A stretch of 64,000 bases of DNA from Ruminiclostridium cellobioparum subsp. termitidis CT1112 (GCF_000350485.1 NZ_AORV01000028.1:1-64000), one strand, 5' to 3'; shown: positions 18,021 to 27,806, numbered from the stretch's first letter. The notes: a model not told the origin generated them from the letters alone. Numbers and translations: made by a program.

Positions 18021-18941
18021 TTACTGTCGCAGCTTGGGATCAAGCGCATCGCGCAGGCCGTCACCCAGCAGATTAAACGTTAACATGGTCAAACTGATTG
18101 CCACAGCAGGAAACAGCAGTTCATGCGGATAATAAGACATCTGCTGCTGTCCCAGCGCAGCCATAGCCCCCCAGCTGGTGTATGGCGGCTGTACACCCAA
18201 ACCTATGAAGCTTAGAAAGGCTTCGGCAAACATAAAACCCGGGATCTGAAAAGTGGTATTGACAATAATAACGCTCATTGTATTCGGAAGCAGATGCTTT
18301 AATATTATTCTCATGGGACTGGCTCCCAGTGCTTTTGAGGCAAGCACATATTCATTTTCCTTTAATTGCAGTACCTGTCCCCTTACTAATCTGGCAAGAC
18401 CGGTCCAGCTTGTGATGCAAAGTGCTATGATTAGGGACGGCAAGCCTTTTCCAAGAGAAATGGATACCAGTATGACAACTATCATATAGGGAATACCCAC
18501 GATAACTTCTACAATCCGCATCATGATATCGTCGATTAGTCCCCCGAAATAACCGCTTATGCCGCCATAGAGCGTGCCAAAAACCAACGATACCACCGCA
18601 CCTAAGAGGCCTATAAGGATGGATACCCTGCCTCCCATCCACAATCTCACAAAAACATCCCTTCCAAGCTCATCGGTTCCAAACCAGTGCTGACTGCCCG
18701 GCTTCAAATGTGTCATAGCCACATTCTGTCCTGTATAATCAACCCTGGAGAGAATCGGTATCAGTATGCATGACAGCCCTATTACAAGCAGCGTCACCAT
18801 GGAAAAAATAGCTACCTTATTCTTCCTTAACCGCCTCCACGCGTCCTTCCAGTAAGTAATGTTGGGCCTGACAATGGCATCCGCAACTTCTTTGTCATAC
18901 CCTACCACTTCAAACAGCTCCTGCTCATACTCTTTAATCAT
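18021..18941 (-). CDS. oppC: Oligopeptide ABC transporter permease (OppC/DppC type)
   Basis: This 306-residue permease has the N-terminal OppC_N segment (WKDAWRRLRKNKVAIFSMVT), HWFGTDELGRDVFVRLWMGG, which is diagnostic of the family, and the EAA loop around SKALGASPMRIILKHLLPN. About six membrane helices are predicted. A strong site (AGGGGGC) precedes ATG 18941. It is tightly packed between the OppB-type gene (12 bases) and the OppD-type gene (10 bases). Confidence 0.93.
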   Translation of the reverse strand: MIKEYEQELFEVVGYDKEVADAIVRPNITYWKDAWRRLRKNKVAIFSMVTLLVIGLSCILIPILSRVDYTGQNVAMTHLKPGSQHWFGTDELGRDVFVRLWMGGRVSILIGLLGAVVSLVFGTLYGGISGYFGGLIDDIMMRIVEVIVGIPYMIVVILVSISLGKGLPSLIIALCITSWTGLARLVRGQVLQLKENEYVLASKALGASPMRIILKHLLPNTMSVIIVNTTFQIPGFMFAEAFLSFIGLGVQPPYTSWGAMAALGQQQMSYYPHELLFPAVAISLTMLTFNLLGDGLRDALDPKLRQ

Positions 18942-18953
18942 TTATGCAGCCCC

Positions 18954-19901
18954 CTATCTCTTTTCACCGCTCACTCTTACTCTTGGATCAATAATTCCAT
19001 ACAGTATATCCATCAATACAATGGAGATAATGAAGAAGAATGAGAAAAATATGGTGGTAGCCATTATCATTGGGAAGTCCCTCCCATTGATGCTCTCTAC
19101 ATAATACATTCCCAATCCCGGTATGCAGAATATTCTCTCAATAACAAATGAACCTGTGACAATACCCGCCATCTGAGGTGCGAATATTGTAATGATAGGT
19201 ATCAGACTGTTCCTGAGAACGTGCTTTTGCACTATTTCCCGTTTTGAAAGCCCTTTGGCTTTGGCTGTAAGTATGTAATCATTATTCAACACTTCCAGGA
19301 CAGACGTGCGCATAAACCTGGAATATGTGGCAATACTCCCGAAAGAAGCCGCCAGGGTGGGAAGAATCGTGTATTCAAAACCTGACAGCCATACATTTGT
19401 GGACGGCCAGCCGATGATAGGCAGGAGACTTCCGCCGATAACTTTTTGCAGAAGCGCCGCAAGAACAAAGCTCGGAATGGAAATGCCCGCAATGGCAATA
19501 AATATAACGGTATAATCAATCCAGGTATTTCTTTTGAAAGCTGCAATAATACCAAGGATCAAGCCGACGAGCAGCCCGAATGTAATGGCCTGGAGCCCGA
19601 GTCTGGCCGAAGCGGGAAATTTATCCCTGATAATTGCGTTTGCGGTAAGCCCGGGAGTTTTCATAGACTCTCCAAAGTCGCCATGCAGCAAATTATTCAA
19701 GTAAATTACGTATCTGTGGGTAACAGGTTTATCAAATCCCCATTTAACGCGGAGATTCTGTGCCACAGCCTCCGGGAGCAGTTTTGTACCGGTTTGTACA
19801 GGATCGCCCGGAAGAGTATTCATAAGAAAAAAAGTGGCCGTAATAATTATCCACATAGTTACAAGCAAATACCCAAGCCTTTTTAAAATATATCGGCCCA
19901 T
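18954..19901 (-). CDS. oppB: Oligopeptide ABC transporter permease (OppB/DppB type)
   Basis: This 315-residue permease has the standard OppB N-terminus (MGRYILKRLGYLLVTMWIII, then TFFLMNTLPGDP) and the loop AKAKGLSKREIVQKHVLRNS that contacts the ATPases. Six membrane helices are expected. ATG 19901 follows GAGGAGG. It lies 79 bases after the binding-protein gene, and the gap holds a stable hairpin that probably lowers expression of permease relative to binding protein. Confidence 0.93.
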   Translation of the reverse strand: MGRYILKRLGYLLVTMWIIITATFFLMNTLPGDPVQTGTKLLPEAVAQNLRVKWGFDKPVTHRYVIYLNNLLHGDFGESMKTPGLTANAIIRDKFPASARLGLQAITFGLLVGLILGIIAAFKRNTWIDYTVIFIAIAGISIPSFVLAALLQKVIGGSLLPIIGWPSTNVWLSGFEYTILPTLAASFGSIATYSRFMRTSVLEVLNNDYILTAKAKGLSKREIVQKHVLRNSLIPIITIFAPQMAGIVTGSFVIERIFCIPGLGMYYVESINGRDFPMIMATTIFFSFFFIISIVLMDILYGIIDPRVRVSGEKR

Positions 19902-19920
19902 ATAAGATCCTCCTCATAAG

Positions 19921-19957
19921 AAAAGCCGCTGCGGCAGGATTTTTCACCTGCCACAGC
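19921..19957 (-). terminator. Hairpin between oppA and oppB (partial terminator or mRNA stabiliser)
   Basis: GCTGTGGCAGG and CCTGCCGCAGC pair over 11 positions with one mismatch, and the minus-strand read continues GGCTTTTCTTAT. Such hairpins after binding-protein genes often reduce read-through and protect the upstream mRNA. Confidence 0.6.
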
Positions 19958-19980
19958 AAGCTTATGATGATATTCTTGGA

Positions 19981-21624
19981 TTATTTCTTTTCTATGTAAG
20001 CATTCTTTAGCTCCCATGCGGGTCCGCCGGCCTGGACAAGAATTCCCTTGACATAGCTCTGCATATAGGTTGTCTTAACATTGTAGGTCAGTGGCGCTAT
20101 GCCGGCATTGTCGGCAACCAGAATTTTTTCAGCTTCCCTGAACATGTCCAGTCTCTTGTCGGCATTACTGTCAACAGCTCCTGCATTGACAAGTTCATTG
20201 TATCTTTCATTGTCAAAGAAGGCGGAATTGTTTGGGGAGCCTGTAAGGAACAGCTCCATAAAGGTCATGGGATCGTTATAATCTCCGCCCCAGCCGGTAA
20301 CGGCCACCTGGTATTCACCCTTTTGAATGGACTTGTTGAAGGTTGCACCATCGGCAGCGGTATCTATTTTAACAATAACTCCCAGTTTTTTCTGCCATTG
20401 ATCCTGCAAATATTCTGAAATAGTTTTGTTGTTGGAGGCAGCTGTTCTTTGAAGGAAGGTAACTGTAATAGGAGTAGAAGTGTTAAGTCCCAATTCTGCC
20501 ACACCTTCCTCAAAAAGCTTTTTGGGATCCTCACCTGACATGGACTTCAACGGTTCTTCAACAGCCTCTCTGTATATCTTCTCACCGTTGTTCAGTCCAA
20601 ACGGCAGGAAACCATATGCAGGAACATCCTTCTTTATAACATTTTGTGAATAGGCTTCCCTGTCGATTGCAAGAGAAAAGGCCTTCCTTATTTTAGCATT
20701 TGTGAAAATCTTATCTTTATCCTTGTTGTTAAAAGCTACATAGCTGCAGCTTGGGTAATATCCCACCAGGCTTGTAATATCACCTGCATCGATTTTTGTC
20801 TTAAGCTTGTCCACATATTCCGCTTTAACGTCCTGAATTATATCAAGACCTTTACTGTCAAAAAGCTGCTCTTGAGTTGCCTGTTCGGGTACAATGCTGA
20901 TAACGGCCTCATTGAGCTTTACATTTGCCGCATCCCAGTACTTTTCATTTTTCTTGAGAATAATTTTCGAGCCTCTTATCCAGCTGTCCACTACAAAGGG
21001 GCCGCTGAAAACCATAGCTTTCGGATCGGTACCATAGGTTACACCTGCTTTTTCAATAACATCCTGTCTTAGGGGCAGAATGCTCACAAAATTAGCAAGC
21101 TGTTCAAAATAAGGAGTTGGCGTTTTCAAGGTAATTTCGAGTGTGTTATCGTCGGTTGCCTTTACCCCGATATCCTCTACCGAACCCTTGCCATTCAAAA
21201 AGTCCTCGCCGCCTTTGATACAATAAAATATTCCTGCACTGGGGCAAGCGGTGGCCGGATCAAACATTCTTCTGACAGCATACACAAAATCCTGTGCTTT
21301 AACTTTGACCCCATCGGAATAAGTGTAGTCTCTCAGGTGAAAAGTCCATGTAAGGCCATCACTGGAAACTTCCCATTTTGTTGCACCTGCCGGTTCAATC
21401 TTTTTGTCGCCCAGCCTTACAAGGCCTTCCTGTGTTTCCTGGATGACCGTGTTTGCCGCACTTTCCGCTACCTTTGAGGAATCAAAGGACTCCGGATCAC
21501 CTGTAAATGCAAGGTTGATGGTATTGCCGCTGCCTGATGATGCTGAATTCTGTCCGCATCCCGCCAATACGACGGAAAGCACAATTGAGAGAGTAATAAT
21601 TGTTGCTAATAACCTCTTTTTCAT
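19981..21624 (-). CDS. oppA: Peptide-binding lipoprotein of ABC transporter (OppA/DppA type)
   Basis: This 547-residue family 5 solute-binding protein begins MKKRLLATIITLSIVLSVVL with lipobox LAGCGQN (Cys near 23). Family hallmarks include YTYSDGVKVKAQDFVYAVRR, FTNAKIRKAFSLAIDR and WGGDYNDPMTFMELFLTGS. It captures extracellular peptides for the OppBCDF-type complex encoded downstream. AAAGGAG precedes ATG 21624. It follows the M42 aminopeptidase gene by 57 bases, consistent with a peptide uptake and hydrolysis unit. Confidence 0.93.
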   Translation of the reverse strand: MKKRLLATIITLSIVLSVVLAGCGQNSASSGSGNTINLAFTGDPESFDSSKVAESAANTVIQETQEGLVRLGDKKIEPAGATKWEVSSDGLTWTFHLRDYTYSDGVKVKAQDFVYAVRRMFDPATACPSAGIFYCIKGGEDFLNGKGSVEDIGVKATDDNTLEITLKTPTPYFEQLANFVSILPLRQDVIEKAGVTYGTDPKAMVFSGPFVVDSWIRGSKIILKKNEKYWDAANVKLNEAVISIVPEQATQEQLFDSKGLDIIQDVKAEYVDKLKTKIDAGDITSLVGYYPSCSYVAFNNKDKDKIFTNAKIRKAFSLAIDREAYSQNVIKKDVPAYGFLPFGLNNGEKIYREAVEEPLKSMSGEDPKKLFEEGVAELGLNTSTPITVTFLQRTAASNNKTISEYLQDQWQKKLGVIVKIDTAADGATFNKSIQKGEYQVAVTGWGGDYNDPMTFMELFLTGSPNNSAFFDNERYNELVNAGAVDSNADKRLDMFREAEKILVADNAGIAPLTYNVKTTYMQSYVKGILVQAGGPAWELKNAYIEKK

Positions 21625-21681
21625 TGTAACATCTCCTTTAAATTATGTATTTCCAAAGGGTTACCCCTTTTAAGGATGTAA

Positions 21682-22701
21682 TCAATAATTTCTTATGGTA
21701 TCCGAAAATTTAAACGGCCTGTTGATAAAGACACCGAGCAAAGCTATGCAGGCATCAACATCCCTCATGCTCACAATCCCGTGGGGGCTGTGGCCGTATC
21801 TGGTAGGAATGGAAATACCGCAGGCTCTCACTCCCATGTTGGATTTGTTGATCGCACCCGCATCTGTGCCTCCGCCTGTCAATACATCTCTCTGATAAGG
21901 AATATTGCCGTCTTTTGCACACAGAACCATTTCCCCCACAAGAGCCGGATCACATATGACAGAGTTGTCCAGTACCTTTATTGCCGCACCGCCGCCAAGC
22001 ACGGTATTCCCCTCTTTGTTGTCCGGTGTGTCAAAGGCACCCGTGATGTCCAAAGCAATGCCGATATCAGGGGTTATCCTTTCGGAAGCCACCGTAGCGC
22101 CCACAAGACCGACCTCCTCCTGGACGGAAAAGACAAAATAAACATCATTGTATACTTCAGAGATTTTCTTGATAACCTCAATCATTATGTAGCAGCCGAT
22201 GCGGTCATCCAGTGCTTTTGCCGTAACACAGCCGTTGCACAATTCCCTGTAGGCCGAATCGTAGCAGGCAGGTTCACCTATTTCCACAAGCTCCTGAGCC
22301 TCCTGTTTGGAGGAAGCACCAATATCCACATAAAGTTTCCCGATATCTGCCGCATCTATTTTTTCAATCTTTTCGGTACAGCTGATAATGCCGCCGATAC
22401 CATTTTTAAATACAACCCTGTTCATGTAGGAGGTAAATGCTGAGACACCTCCCATTTTTTTGACCTTCACAAAACCGTCTTCGGTGATTTTAAGAGCCGA
22501 GAATCCAATCTCATCCATATGGGCCGACACCATAATGTTTTTCTTATGTTCCCCGCTTCCTCTTTTTAGTGCAATGACATTTCCCAACGAATCAGTAATA
22601 ATTTCATCAACATACCCGGTTATTTCCTCAATAACAATTTTTGCAACCTCACTCTCAAAACCACTTACGCCAAATGCCTGTGTCAATCTCTCAAGAAGCA
22701 T
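21682..22701 (-). CDS. M42 family metallo-aminopeptidase
   Basis: This 339-residue enzyme has the dinuclear metal site of M42 (PepA/FrvX/tetrahedral aminopeptidase-like): His in VSAHMDEIGF, Asp in ALDDRIGCY, catalytic Glu pair in SVQEEVGLVGA, Asp in DITGAF and the last His in RYGHSPHGIV. Length matches the family (330-360). It would cleave N-terminal residues from peptides delivered by the adjacent transporter. AAAGGGTGG lies before ATG 22701. It sits 57 bases before the binding-protein gene and 106 after the PLP-enzyme gene. Confidence 0.92.
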   Translation of the reverse strand: MLLERLTQAFGVSGFESEVAKIVIEEITGYVDEIITDSLGNVIALKRGSGEHKKNIMVSAHMDEIGFSALKITEDGFVKVKKMGGVSAFTSYMNRVVFKNGIGGIISCTEKIEKIDAADIGKLYVDIGASSKQEAQELVEIGEPACYDSAYRELCNGCVTAKALDDRIGCYIMIEVIKKISEVYNDVYFVFSVQEEVGLVGATVASERITPDIGIALDITGAFDTPDNKEGNTVLGGGAAIKVLDNSVICDPALVGEMVLCAKDGNIPYQRDVLTGGGTDAGAINKSNMGVRACGISIPTRYGHSPHGIVSMRDVDACIALLGVFINRPFKFSDTIRNY

Positions 22702-22807
22702 TCATCATCCACCCTTTCTTTTTAACCACCAACCCATAGGTTCCAGTCAATGGAAATTTACTTTTTTAAATATTTTTATTTAAATATTTGTAATCTGAAA
22801 TAAGTTT

Positions 22808-23953
22808 CTAAACAAGGCACCTGTCCAGGTCCTCAATCAGGGTGTTCACATTTTCAAGTCCTACGTGTATTCTTATCATTCCCTCGGTGACACAGGAACG
22901 TTTGAGCTCCTCCTGATTCTTTCCCAGTCCCACAGGTGCTATGAGACTTTCATAGCCACCCCAGCTGCATCCATGCCTGAAGTGTCTGATGTTCCTGAGG
23001 AGTCCTACAACACTTTCCTTTCCCCCTGTCAGTTCAAAACTCATAAGCCCGGTATACCCCTCCATCTGTTTTTTTCCCAAATCATACTGGGGATGGCTTT
23101 TTAGTCCGGGATAAAGAACATATTTTACCCTGGGGTGGTTTTCCAGAAACGCAGCAACTGCCATAGCATTTTCCTGATGCTGCCTTACTCTGAGCGGAAG
23201 TGTTCTCAAGCCCCGTATCAATAGCCAGGCCTGATGGGGGTCCATACAGCTTCCCAGCATGGCGCGCTCTTCATTCCTTAATCCATCCATCACGTCTTTT
23301 TTTCCAATCACAACTCCTGCAACTATGTCACTGTGCCCTCCAAGATATTTGGTAGCGCTGTGAACCACCAAATCAATCCCAAATTTAATGGGATTCTGAT
23401 ATATAGGCGTGGAATAGGAATTGTCAATTATGGTCACAATTCCCTTTGCCCGGGCAAGCTTTGCAACCGCTTCAAGATCCTGCAGGGAGAAAACAAGGGA
23501 GGAGGGACTTTCCAGATATATGAGAACAGTATTTTTTTTGATTGCGCTTTCAATTTCATCGGTATTATGGCCCGGAACAAAAGTGGTCTCCACACCGAAT
23601 CTTGCAAGATAGTTTTCCAGGAAATCCCTGGTAGGACCGTATATACTGTCGATTGCGATGACATGACTGCCTGCTTTAACAAAATGCATAATTGCCGCCG
23701 ATATGGCTCCCATACCCGAGGAAAAACATCTGGCCTCCTGGCCTTCTTCAAGGGCTGCTATCTTTTTCTCGGCAATTTCTATCGTCGGATTGTTAATTCT
23801 GGTGTAGACAAACTCGGGCTCCTCACCCTTGAGTTCGTGAGACTGCGCAAAAAGTGTATTCTGGAAAATAGGCGGGGTAACGGCACCTTTATATGAATAA
23901 AAATCTTCTCCCAGATATGCACATATATCTTCCTTGGACATTCGTGTGTTCAA
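22808..23953 (-). CDS. Cys/Met metabolism PLP-dependent lyase (cystathionine beta/gamma-lyase or methionine gamma-lyase type)
   Basis: This 381-residue fold-type I enzyme has the PLP lysine in LVVHSATKYLGGHSDIVAG, the active-site tyrosine in EPEFVYTRINNPTIE and the segment ARCFSSGMGAISAAI. Sequence alone does not separate cystathionine beta-lyase, gamma-lyase and methionine gamma-lyase. I prefer TTG 23953 as the start because GGAGGGAGAGG lies just upstream; an ATG 12 codons earlier has no site. The gene heads the M42/opp cluster, and a palindrome resembling the GntR operator lies upstream. A role in degrading sulfur amino acids from peptides fits the context. Confidence 0.87.
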   Translation of the reverse strand: MNTRMSKEDICAYLGEDFYSYKGAVTPPIFQNTLFAQSHELKGEEPEFVYTRINNPTIEIAEKKIAALEEGQEARCFSSGMGAISAAIMHFVKAGSHVIAIDSIYGPTRDFLENYLARFGVETTFVPGHNTDEIESAIKKNTVLIYLESPSSLVFSLQDLEAVAKLARAKGIVTIIDNSYSTPIYQNPIKFGIDLVVHSATKYLGGHSDIVAGVVIGKKDVMDGLRNEERAMLGSCMDPHQAWLLIRGLRTLPLRVRQHQENAMAVAAFLENHPRVKYVLYPGLKSHPQYDLGKKQMEGYTGLMSFELTGGKESVVGLLRNIRHFRHGCSWGGYESLIAPVGLGKNQEELKRSCVTEGMIRIHVGLENVNTLIEDLDRCLV

Positions 23954-24027
23954 ATAAACCTCTCCCTCCGTCAAATAGGCTAAATACATTCTGTTATAAG
24001 GAATTTACAGGCCGATAAATCGTCCTA

Positions 24028-24053
24028 TATCCTATCAGCTGTCCGATAGGATA
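24028..24053. promoter_or_regulatory. Palindrome, candidate operator for the FadR-type regulator
   Basis: TATCCTATC and GATAGGATA form a perfect inverted repeat around eight bases. The half-sites resemble the CTATC/GATAG halves of the operators before gntR (24834-24854) and tdh (27264-27284). It lies 75 bases upstream of the PLP-enzyme start. Confidence 0.5.
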
Positions 24054-24132
24054 TTTTACATAATTCCTTATTTTATACAATTTTTGTTTGTTTATAATTC
24101 TTGATTTAATTATTTAATTTATTTACATAATC

Positions 24133-24813
24133 TTATTGAGCGGCTTTTACCTCTTTGATGACCATGCTTATGATTTTTTCATTTATGGTAATTGCTTTTT
24201 TTAGATTCCGATTTCTCAGGCATTCAAAAAGATCCTTATGCAGGGGTATTGTATCTGTAAAAGGCTCCTCCATCCCAAGGGGAAATTCCCACAACTCGGA
24301 AAGCAGATTGTTAATAGAGAGTATCAGCTGCTGCATGATCCTGTTATGGCATGAATTATAAATGGCATAATGAAATTGCCTGTCCTCATTATTCTGTTTG
24401 TCGCCATTGTTGTATTTCTCTATAACAACATTCAGTATTTTTTCAATGTTATCAAGTTCTTCCTGCGTTGCATGCTGTATCACCAGGTGCAGGATTTCCC
24501 GTTCAAGGATCTTTCTTGCTTCCAGCAGTTCAAGGATGGATTCCTTTTCCTTCCTGAACTCAATCTGCGCCTGAATAATGTTGGGTGAACCGTTTCTAAC
24601 ATAAATCCCTTTGCCATTGACAGTTTCCACGATGTTTTTTGTCTCAAGCACTTTCACTGCCTCTCTTAAGGAGGACCTGCTCACACCCAGCATTTCTACA
24701 AGCTGTCCCTGGGACGGAAGCTTATCTCCGTTTTTGAGATTATTCTGTTCAATATACTGCTTTATGGCTTCTATTATTTCTGACTGCAACGGTACACGTT
24801 TTATGTTTTTCAA
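24133..24813 (-). CDS. GntR-family transcriptional regulator (FadR subfamily)
   Basis: This 226-residue protein has an N-terminal winged helix (QSEIIEAIKQYIEQ, then GDKLPSQGQLVEMLGVSRSS and LREAVKVLETKNIVE) and a C-terminal all-helical FCD ligand domain (about 85-220, with LEILHLVIQHATQEEL-like helices and FHYAIYNSCHNRIM, whose His may bind metal). FadR-type regulators sense small acids or amino acids. It lies between the PLP/M42/opp genes and the kbl/tdh pair, and similar palindromes lie before both sets and before its own gene, so it is probably autoregulated and controls amino-acid catabolism. Confidence 0.9.
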   Translation of the reverse strand: MKNIKRVPLQSEIIEAIKQYIEQNNLKNGDKLPSQGQLVEMLGVSRSSLREAVKVLETKNIVETVNGKGIYVRNGSPNIIQAQIEFRKEKESILELLEARKILEREILHLVIQHATQEELDNIEKILNVVIEKYNNGDKQNNEDRQFHYAIYNSCHNRIMQQLILSINNLLSELWEFPLGMEEPFTDTIPLHKDLFECLRNRNLKKAITINEKIISMVIKEVKAAQ

Positions 24814-24833
24814 TTCATTACCCCACGTTTCTA

Positions 24834-24854
24834 TATGCTATCATATAGGTTATA
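24834..24854. promoter_or_regulatory. Candidate autoregulatory operator of the GntR regulator
   Basis: TATGCTATCATATAGGTTATA lies 21 bases before the regulator start. It matches the reverse complement of the site before tdh at 20 of 21 positions. Its core CTATCATATAG is a palindrome-like GntR site. Confidence 0.6.
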
Positions 24855-24922
24855 TGTTACATATTATATTGGATAATTATTCAAATATCAAGATGTGATT
24901 TTTGGTTACGAGTGCACTACTC

Positions 24923-26110
24923 TTACTCTATCTTCATTTCCTTCCTTACCTGCACAAAGGCATCTATGGCAAAAGCCAGGTCTTCCATTGTATGGGCGGC
25001 AGAAATTTGAGTCCTTATACGGGCTTTTCCGGCAGGCACCACAGGATAAAAGAAACCAACTGCATAAACCCCTTTTTCAAGCAATCTTGCGGCCATTTCC
25101 TGGGCAACATTGGCATCTCCAAGCATAATGGGAACAATGGGATGAACTCCTTCAACAATATTAAAGCCTGCCTCCCTGATTTTTTCCCTGAAAAACAGTG
25201 TATTTTGCATAAGCCTTTTCCTGAAATCCGCAGTTGTGTCCAGTAATTCCAATACTTTCAAAGATGCGTAAGCTACCGACGGTGCCAGGGTATTGGAGAA
25301 CAAATAGGGCCTTGAACGCTGTCTCAAAAGGCTGATAATTTCGCTGCGCCCGCTTGTATAACCGCCGTTTGCACCGCCTAACGCCTTTCCCAGAGTTCCT
25401 GTCAATATATCTACTCTATCCGAAACACCGCAGTATTCCGGCGTTCCACGCCCATTGCCGCCGATAAAGCCCACCGCATGGCTGTCATCCACCATGACCA
25501 TGGCATCATATTTATCGGCCAGATCACAGATCCCCCTGAGATTGGCAATGATACCGTCCATGGAAAATACACCATCGGTAGCAATTAAACGGAATCTGGC
25601 ATTTTGCGCCGCTTTCAGCTTTTCCTCCAGATCCTGCATGTCATTGTTTTTATACCTGTAACGAATGGCTTTGCACAGTCTGACACCGTCTATGATGCTT
25701 GCGTGATTGAGTTCATCACTGATTATTGCATCCTGTTCTGACAGAAGTGTCTCAAACAATCCGCCGTTTGCATCAAAGCAGGATGCATACAGGATAGTGT
25801 CTTCCGTCCCCAGAAAATCCGAAAGTTTCCTCTCAAGCTTTTTATGAATATCCTGGGTTCCGCAGATGAATCTCACCGAAGACAGACCATATCCCCAGTC
25901 ATCCAGGCTTTCCTTCGCCGCAGCAACTACCTCCGGGTGGTTTGATAACCCCAGGTAATTGTTGGCACACATATTCAAAACTTTTTTACCGACTGCAACA
26001 CTTATATTAATATCTTGAGGGCTTGTCAAAACCCGCTCTTCCTTCCATAGGCCGCTGCTTTTTATATTATCAAGTTCACTTATGTAAAATTTTTTCGCTT
26101 TTCCAAACAT
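24923..26110 (-). CDS. kbl: Glycine C-acetyltransferase (2-amino-3-ketobutyrate CoA ligase)
   Basis: This 395-residue PLP enzyme of the alpha-oxoamine synthase family cleaves 2-amino-3-ketobutyrate with CoA to glycine and acetyl-CoA. The PLP lysine lies in [21 protein letters not shown]-type sequence near residue 240; [15 protein letters not shown] and [18 protein letters not shown] are family hallmarks. Start ATG 26110. It follows the threonine dehydrogenase gene by 78 bases on the same strand, giving the standard two-step threonine-to-glycine pathway. Confidence 0.95.
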   Translation of the reverse strand: MFGKAKKFYISELDNIKSSGLWKEERVLTSPQDINISVAVGKKVLNMCANNYLGLSNHPEVVAAAKESLDDWGYGLSSVRFICGTQDIHKKLERKLSDFLGTEDTILYASCFDANGGLFETLLSEQDAIISDELNHASIIDGVRLCKAIRYRYKNNDMQDLEEKLKAAQNARFRLIATDGVFSMDGIIANLRGICDLADKYDAMVMVDDSHAVGFIGGNGRGTPEYCGVSDRVDILTGTLGKALGGANGGYTSGRSEIISLLRQRSRPYLFSNTLAPSVAYASLKVLELLDTTADFRKRLMQNTLFFREKIREAGFNIVEGVHPIVPIMLGDANVAQEMAARLLEKGVYAVGFFYPVVPAGKARIRTQISAAHTMEDLAFAIDAFVQVRKEMKIE

Positions 26111-26188
26111 GTTCTCGATTCTCCTTGATAAAGATTTTCCTATTCCAATATAATTATATAGATATTTATATAAATTTTATCACTGATG

Positions 26189-27232
26189 TCAGTTCCACTC
26201 CAGTACCACTTTTCCCGAATTGCCTGAGGCCATGATTTCAAAACCTTTCTGGAAGTCCATAATATTAAAGCGGTGGGTTATTATCTTTGATATATCAAGT
26301 CCCGATTGAAGCATGACTGTCATCTTGTACCATGTCTCGTACATTTCCCTGCCATATATGCCCTTGATGGTCAGTCCGTTGAATACAACCTTTTCCCAGT
26401 CAATTTGGGTACTGCTGTTTTGAATTCCAAGCAGTGCAATTTTTCCGCCGTGGCACATTAAATCCACCATTTTGTTGAAAGCACTTGCATTGCCCGACAT
26501 TTCCAAGCCCACATCAAAACCTTCCTTCATTCCCAGCTGTTCCATCGCAGCTTCAATGCTTGCTTCATTAATATTTATTGCCATGGTTACACCCAGCTTT
26601 TTAGCCAGTTCAAGACGGTAAGGATTGACATCTGTGATTACCACATGTCTTGCCCCGGCATGCCTTACAACAGCCGCTGCCATGATCCCTATGGGGCCGG
26701 CGCCGGTAATCAGTACATCCTCTCCCAATACATTGAATGCAAGCGCAGTATGCACCGCATTTCCAAACGGGTCAAAACAGCTCTGTATGTCCTGGGGTAC
26801 CGAGCCGTCGCTATGCCACACATTGGTGACCGGTATGGCAATATACTCTGCAAAGGCACCAGGACGGTTTACACCGACACCGCTTGTATTCATGCATAAA
26901 TGCCGCCGTCCGGCAAGACAATTCCTGCATAATCCGCAAACAATATGCCCCTCTCCCGAAACAATATCACCTAATTTGAAATCATGGACATTACTGCCCA
27001 GGGCTGCTACGGTGCCTACAAACTCATGTCCGATAGTCATGGGAGTCGGAATTGTTTTTTGCGCCCATTCATCCCAATTGTAAATATGTATATCCGTACC
27101 GCATATGGAGGTTTTATTGATTTTTATGAGAACATCATTTATCCCGATCCCGGGAACAGGTACCTCGTCCATCCATATACCCGGCTTTCTGTACTTTTTC
27201 ACCAGCGCCTTCATGGTCCTTGCTTCAGCCAT
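26189..27232 (-). CDS. tdh: L-threonine 3-dehydrogenase
   Basis: This 347-residue zinc-dependent medium-chain dehydrogenase has catalytic zinc ligands in [17 protein letters not shown] and GHEFVG and a structural zinc site [15 protein letters not shown]. The NAD-binding Rossmann motif reads [14 protein letters not shown]. The [10 protein letters not shown] segment is characteristic of threonine dehydrogenase rather than other alcohol dehydrogenases. AAGGAGG precedes ATG 27232. The adjacent kbl gene uses its product, and a predicted GntR operator lies 32 bases upstream. Confidence 0.95.
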   Translation of the reverse strand: MAEARTMKALVKKYRKPGIWMDEVPVPGIGINDVLIKINKTSICGTDIHIYNWDEWAQKTIPTPMTIGHEFVGTVAALGSNVHDFKLGDIVSGEGHIVCGLCRNCLAGRRHLCMNTSGVGVNRPGAFAEYIAIPVTNVWHSDGSVPQDIQSCFDPFGNAVHTALAFNVLGEDVLITGAGPIGIMAAAVVRHAGARHVVITDVNPYRLELAKKLGVTMAININEASIEAAMEQLGMKEGFDVGLEMSGNASAFNKMVDLMCHGGKIALLGIQNSSTQIDWEKVVFNGLTIKGIYGREMYETWYKMTVMLQSGLDISKIITHRFNIMDFQKGFEIMASGNSGKVVLEWN

Positions 27233-27263
27233 AGCAGTTCCTCCTTATATAACTTGCATACGC

Positions 27264-27284
27264 TATAACCTATCTGATAGCATA
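27264..27284. promoter_or_regulatory. Candidate GntR operator upstream of tdh-kbl
   Basis: TATAACCTATCTGATAGCATA is the reverse complement of a sequence matching the operator before the GntR gene at 20 of 21 positions. It lies just upstream of the tdh ribosome binding site and so is well placed to repress. Confidence 0.6.
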
Positions 27285-27427
27285 CACCAATTGTACTACT
27301 AATGTTTTCCCGAATCAATATAATTTTTACAAGGTAAAGTATTCAACTTTATTCATAGCTGAGACCGGCAGTCTGCGGCATTTGAAAAGCATATTGTCCT
27401 GGAGAAATTCAACCGCCTTGATACACT

Positions 27428-27455
27428 CTGAAGGCTGCCTAATGGCAGCCTTCAG
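27428..27455. terminator. Stable hairpin overlapping the sigK stop codon
   Basis: CTGAAGGCTGCC and GGCAGCCTTCAG form a perfect 12-bp stem with loop TAAT. The sigK stop codon lies in the loop. On the plus strand it is followed by GTTTTAATTC; on the minus strand there is no T-run, so its role as a sigK terminator is uncertain. Confidence 0.5.
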
Positions 27456-27798
27456 GTTTTAATTCTTTACTTAATTTTTTAATTGCTTTCTTCTCTATCC
27501 TTGAGACATAGGATCTTGAAATTCCAAGCATTTTAGCTATTTCACGCTGAGTTTTACTGGTTCCGTTAAGTAAGCCGTATCTTAGCTCCAATACTACCTT
27601 CTCCCTGTTTTTAAGAGTACCCTTCATTTTACTATACAACCGTTTTACCTGCATTTTCAGTTCTACTTCATCCACTACCGACTCAGAATCATTGCTGATA
27701 AGATCTATTAATGTTATCTCATTGCCTTCCTTATCGATTCCAATCGGATCCTGCAGTGAAACTTCATTTTGTATCTTTTTCGACGCTCTGATTTGCAT
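27439..27798 (-). CDS. sigK: Sporulation sigma factor K, C-terminal half (SpoIIIC-like, split by skin-like element)
   Basis: These 119 codons hold the end of sigma region 3 (QNEVSLQDPIGIDKEGNEIT, then LIDLI) and region 4 (TLKNREKVVLELRYGL, then KTQREIAKMLGISRSYVSRI), matching the C-terminal half of sigma-K. The frame stays open upstream through E-I-L to the AAATG core at 27807. Joined there to residue 114 of the other half (35788-36222), it reads CIENEILMQIRASKK, just as in uninterrupted sigma-K proteins, for a 236-residue product. As it stands it lacks regions 1-2 and cannot work alone. The ATG at 27798 is simply the first Met after the junction. Confidence 0.92.
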   Translation of the reverse strand: MQIRASKKIQNEVSLQDPIGIDKEGNEITLIDLISNDSESVVDEVELKMQVKRLYSKMKGTLKNREKVVLELRYGLLNGTSKTQREIAKMLGISRSYVSRIEKKAIKKLSKELKPEGCH

Positions 27799-27806
27799 TA
27801 GAATCT

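Noticed and set aside
21781-22443. Plus-strand open frame (220 codons) opposite the M42 peptidase
   Set aside because: Antisense shadow; the minus strand holds all M42 metal ligands.
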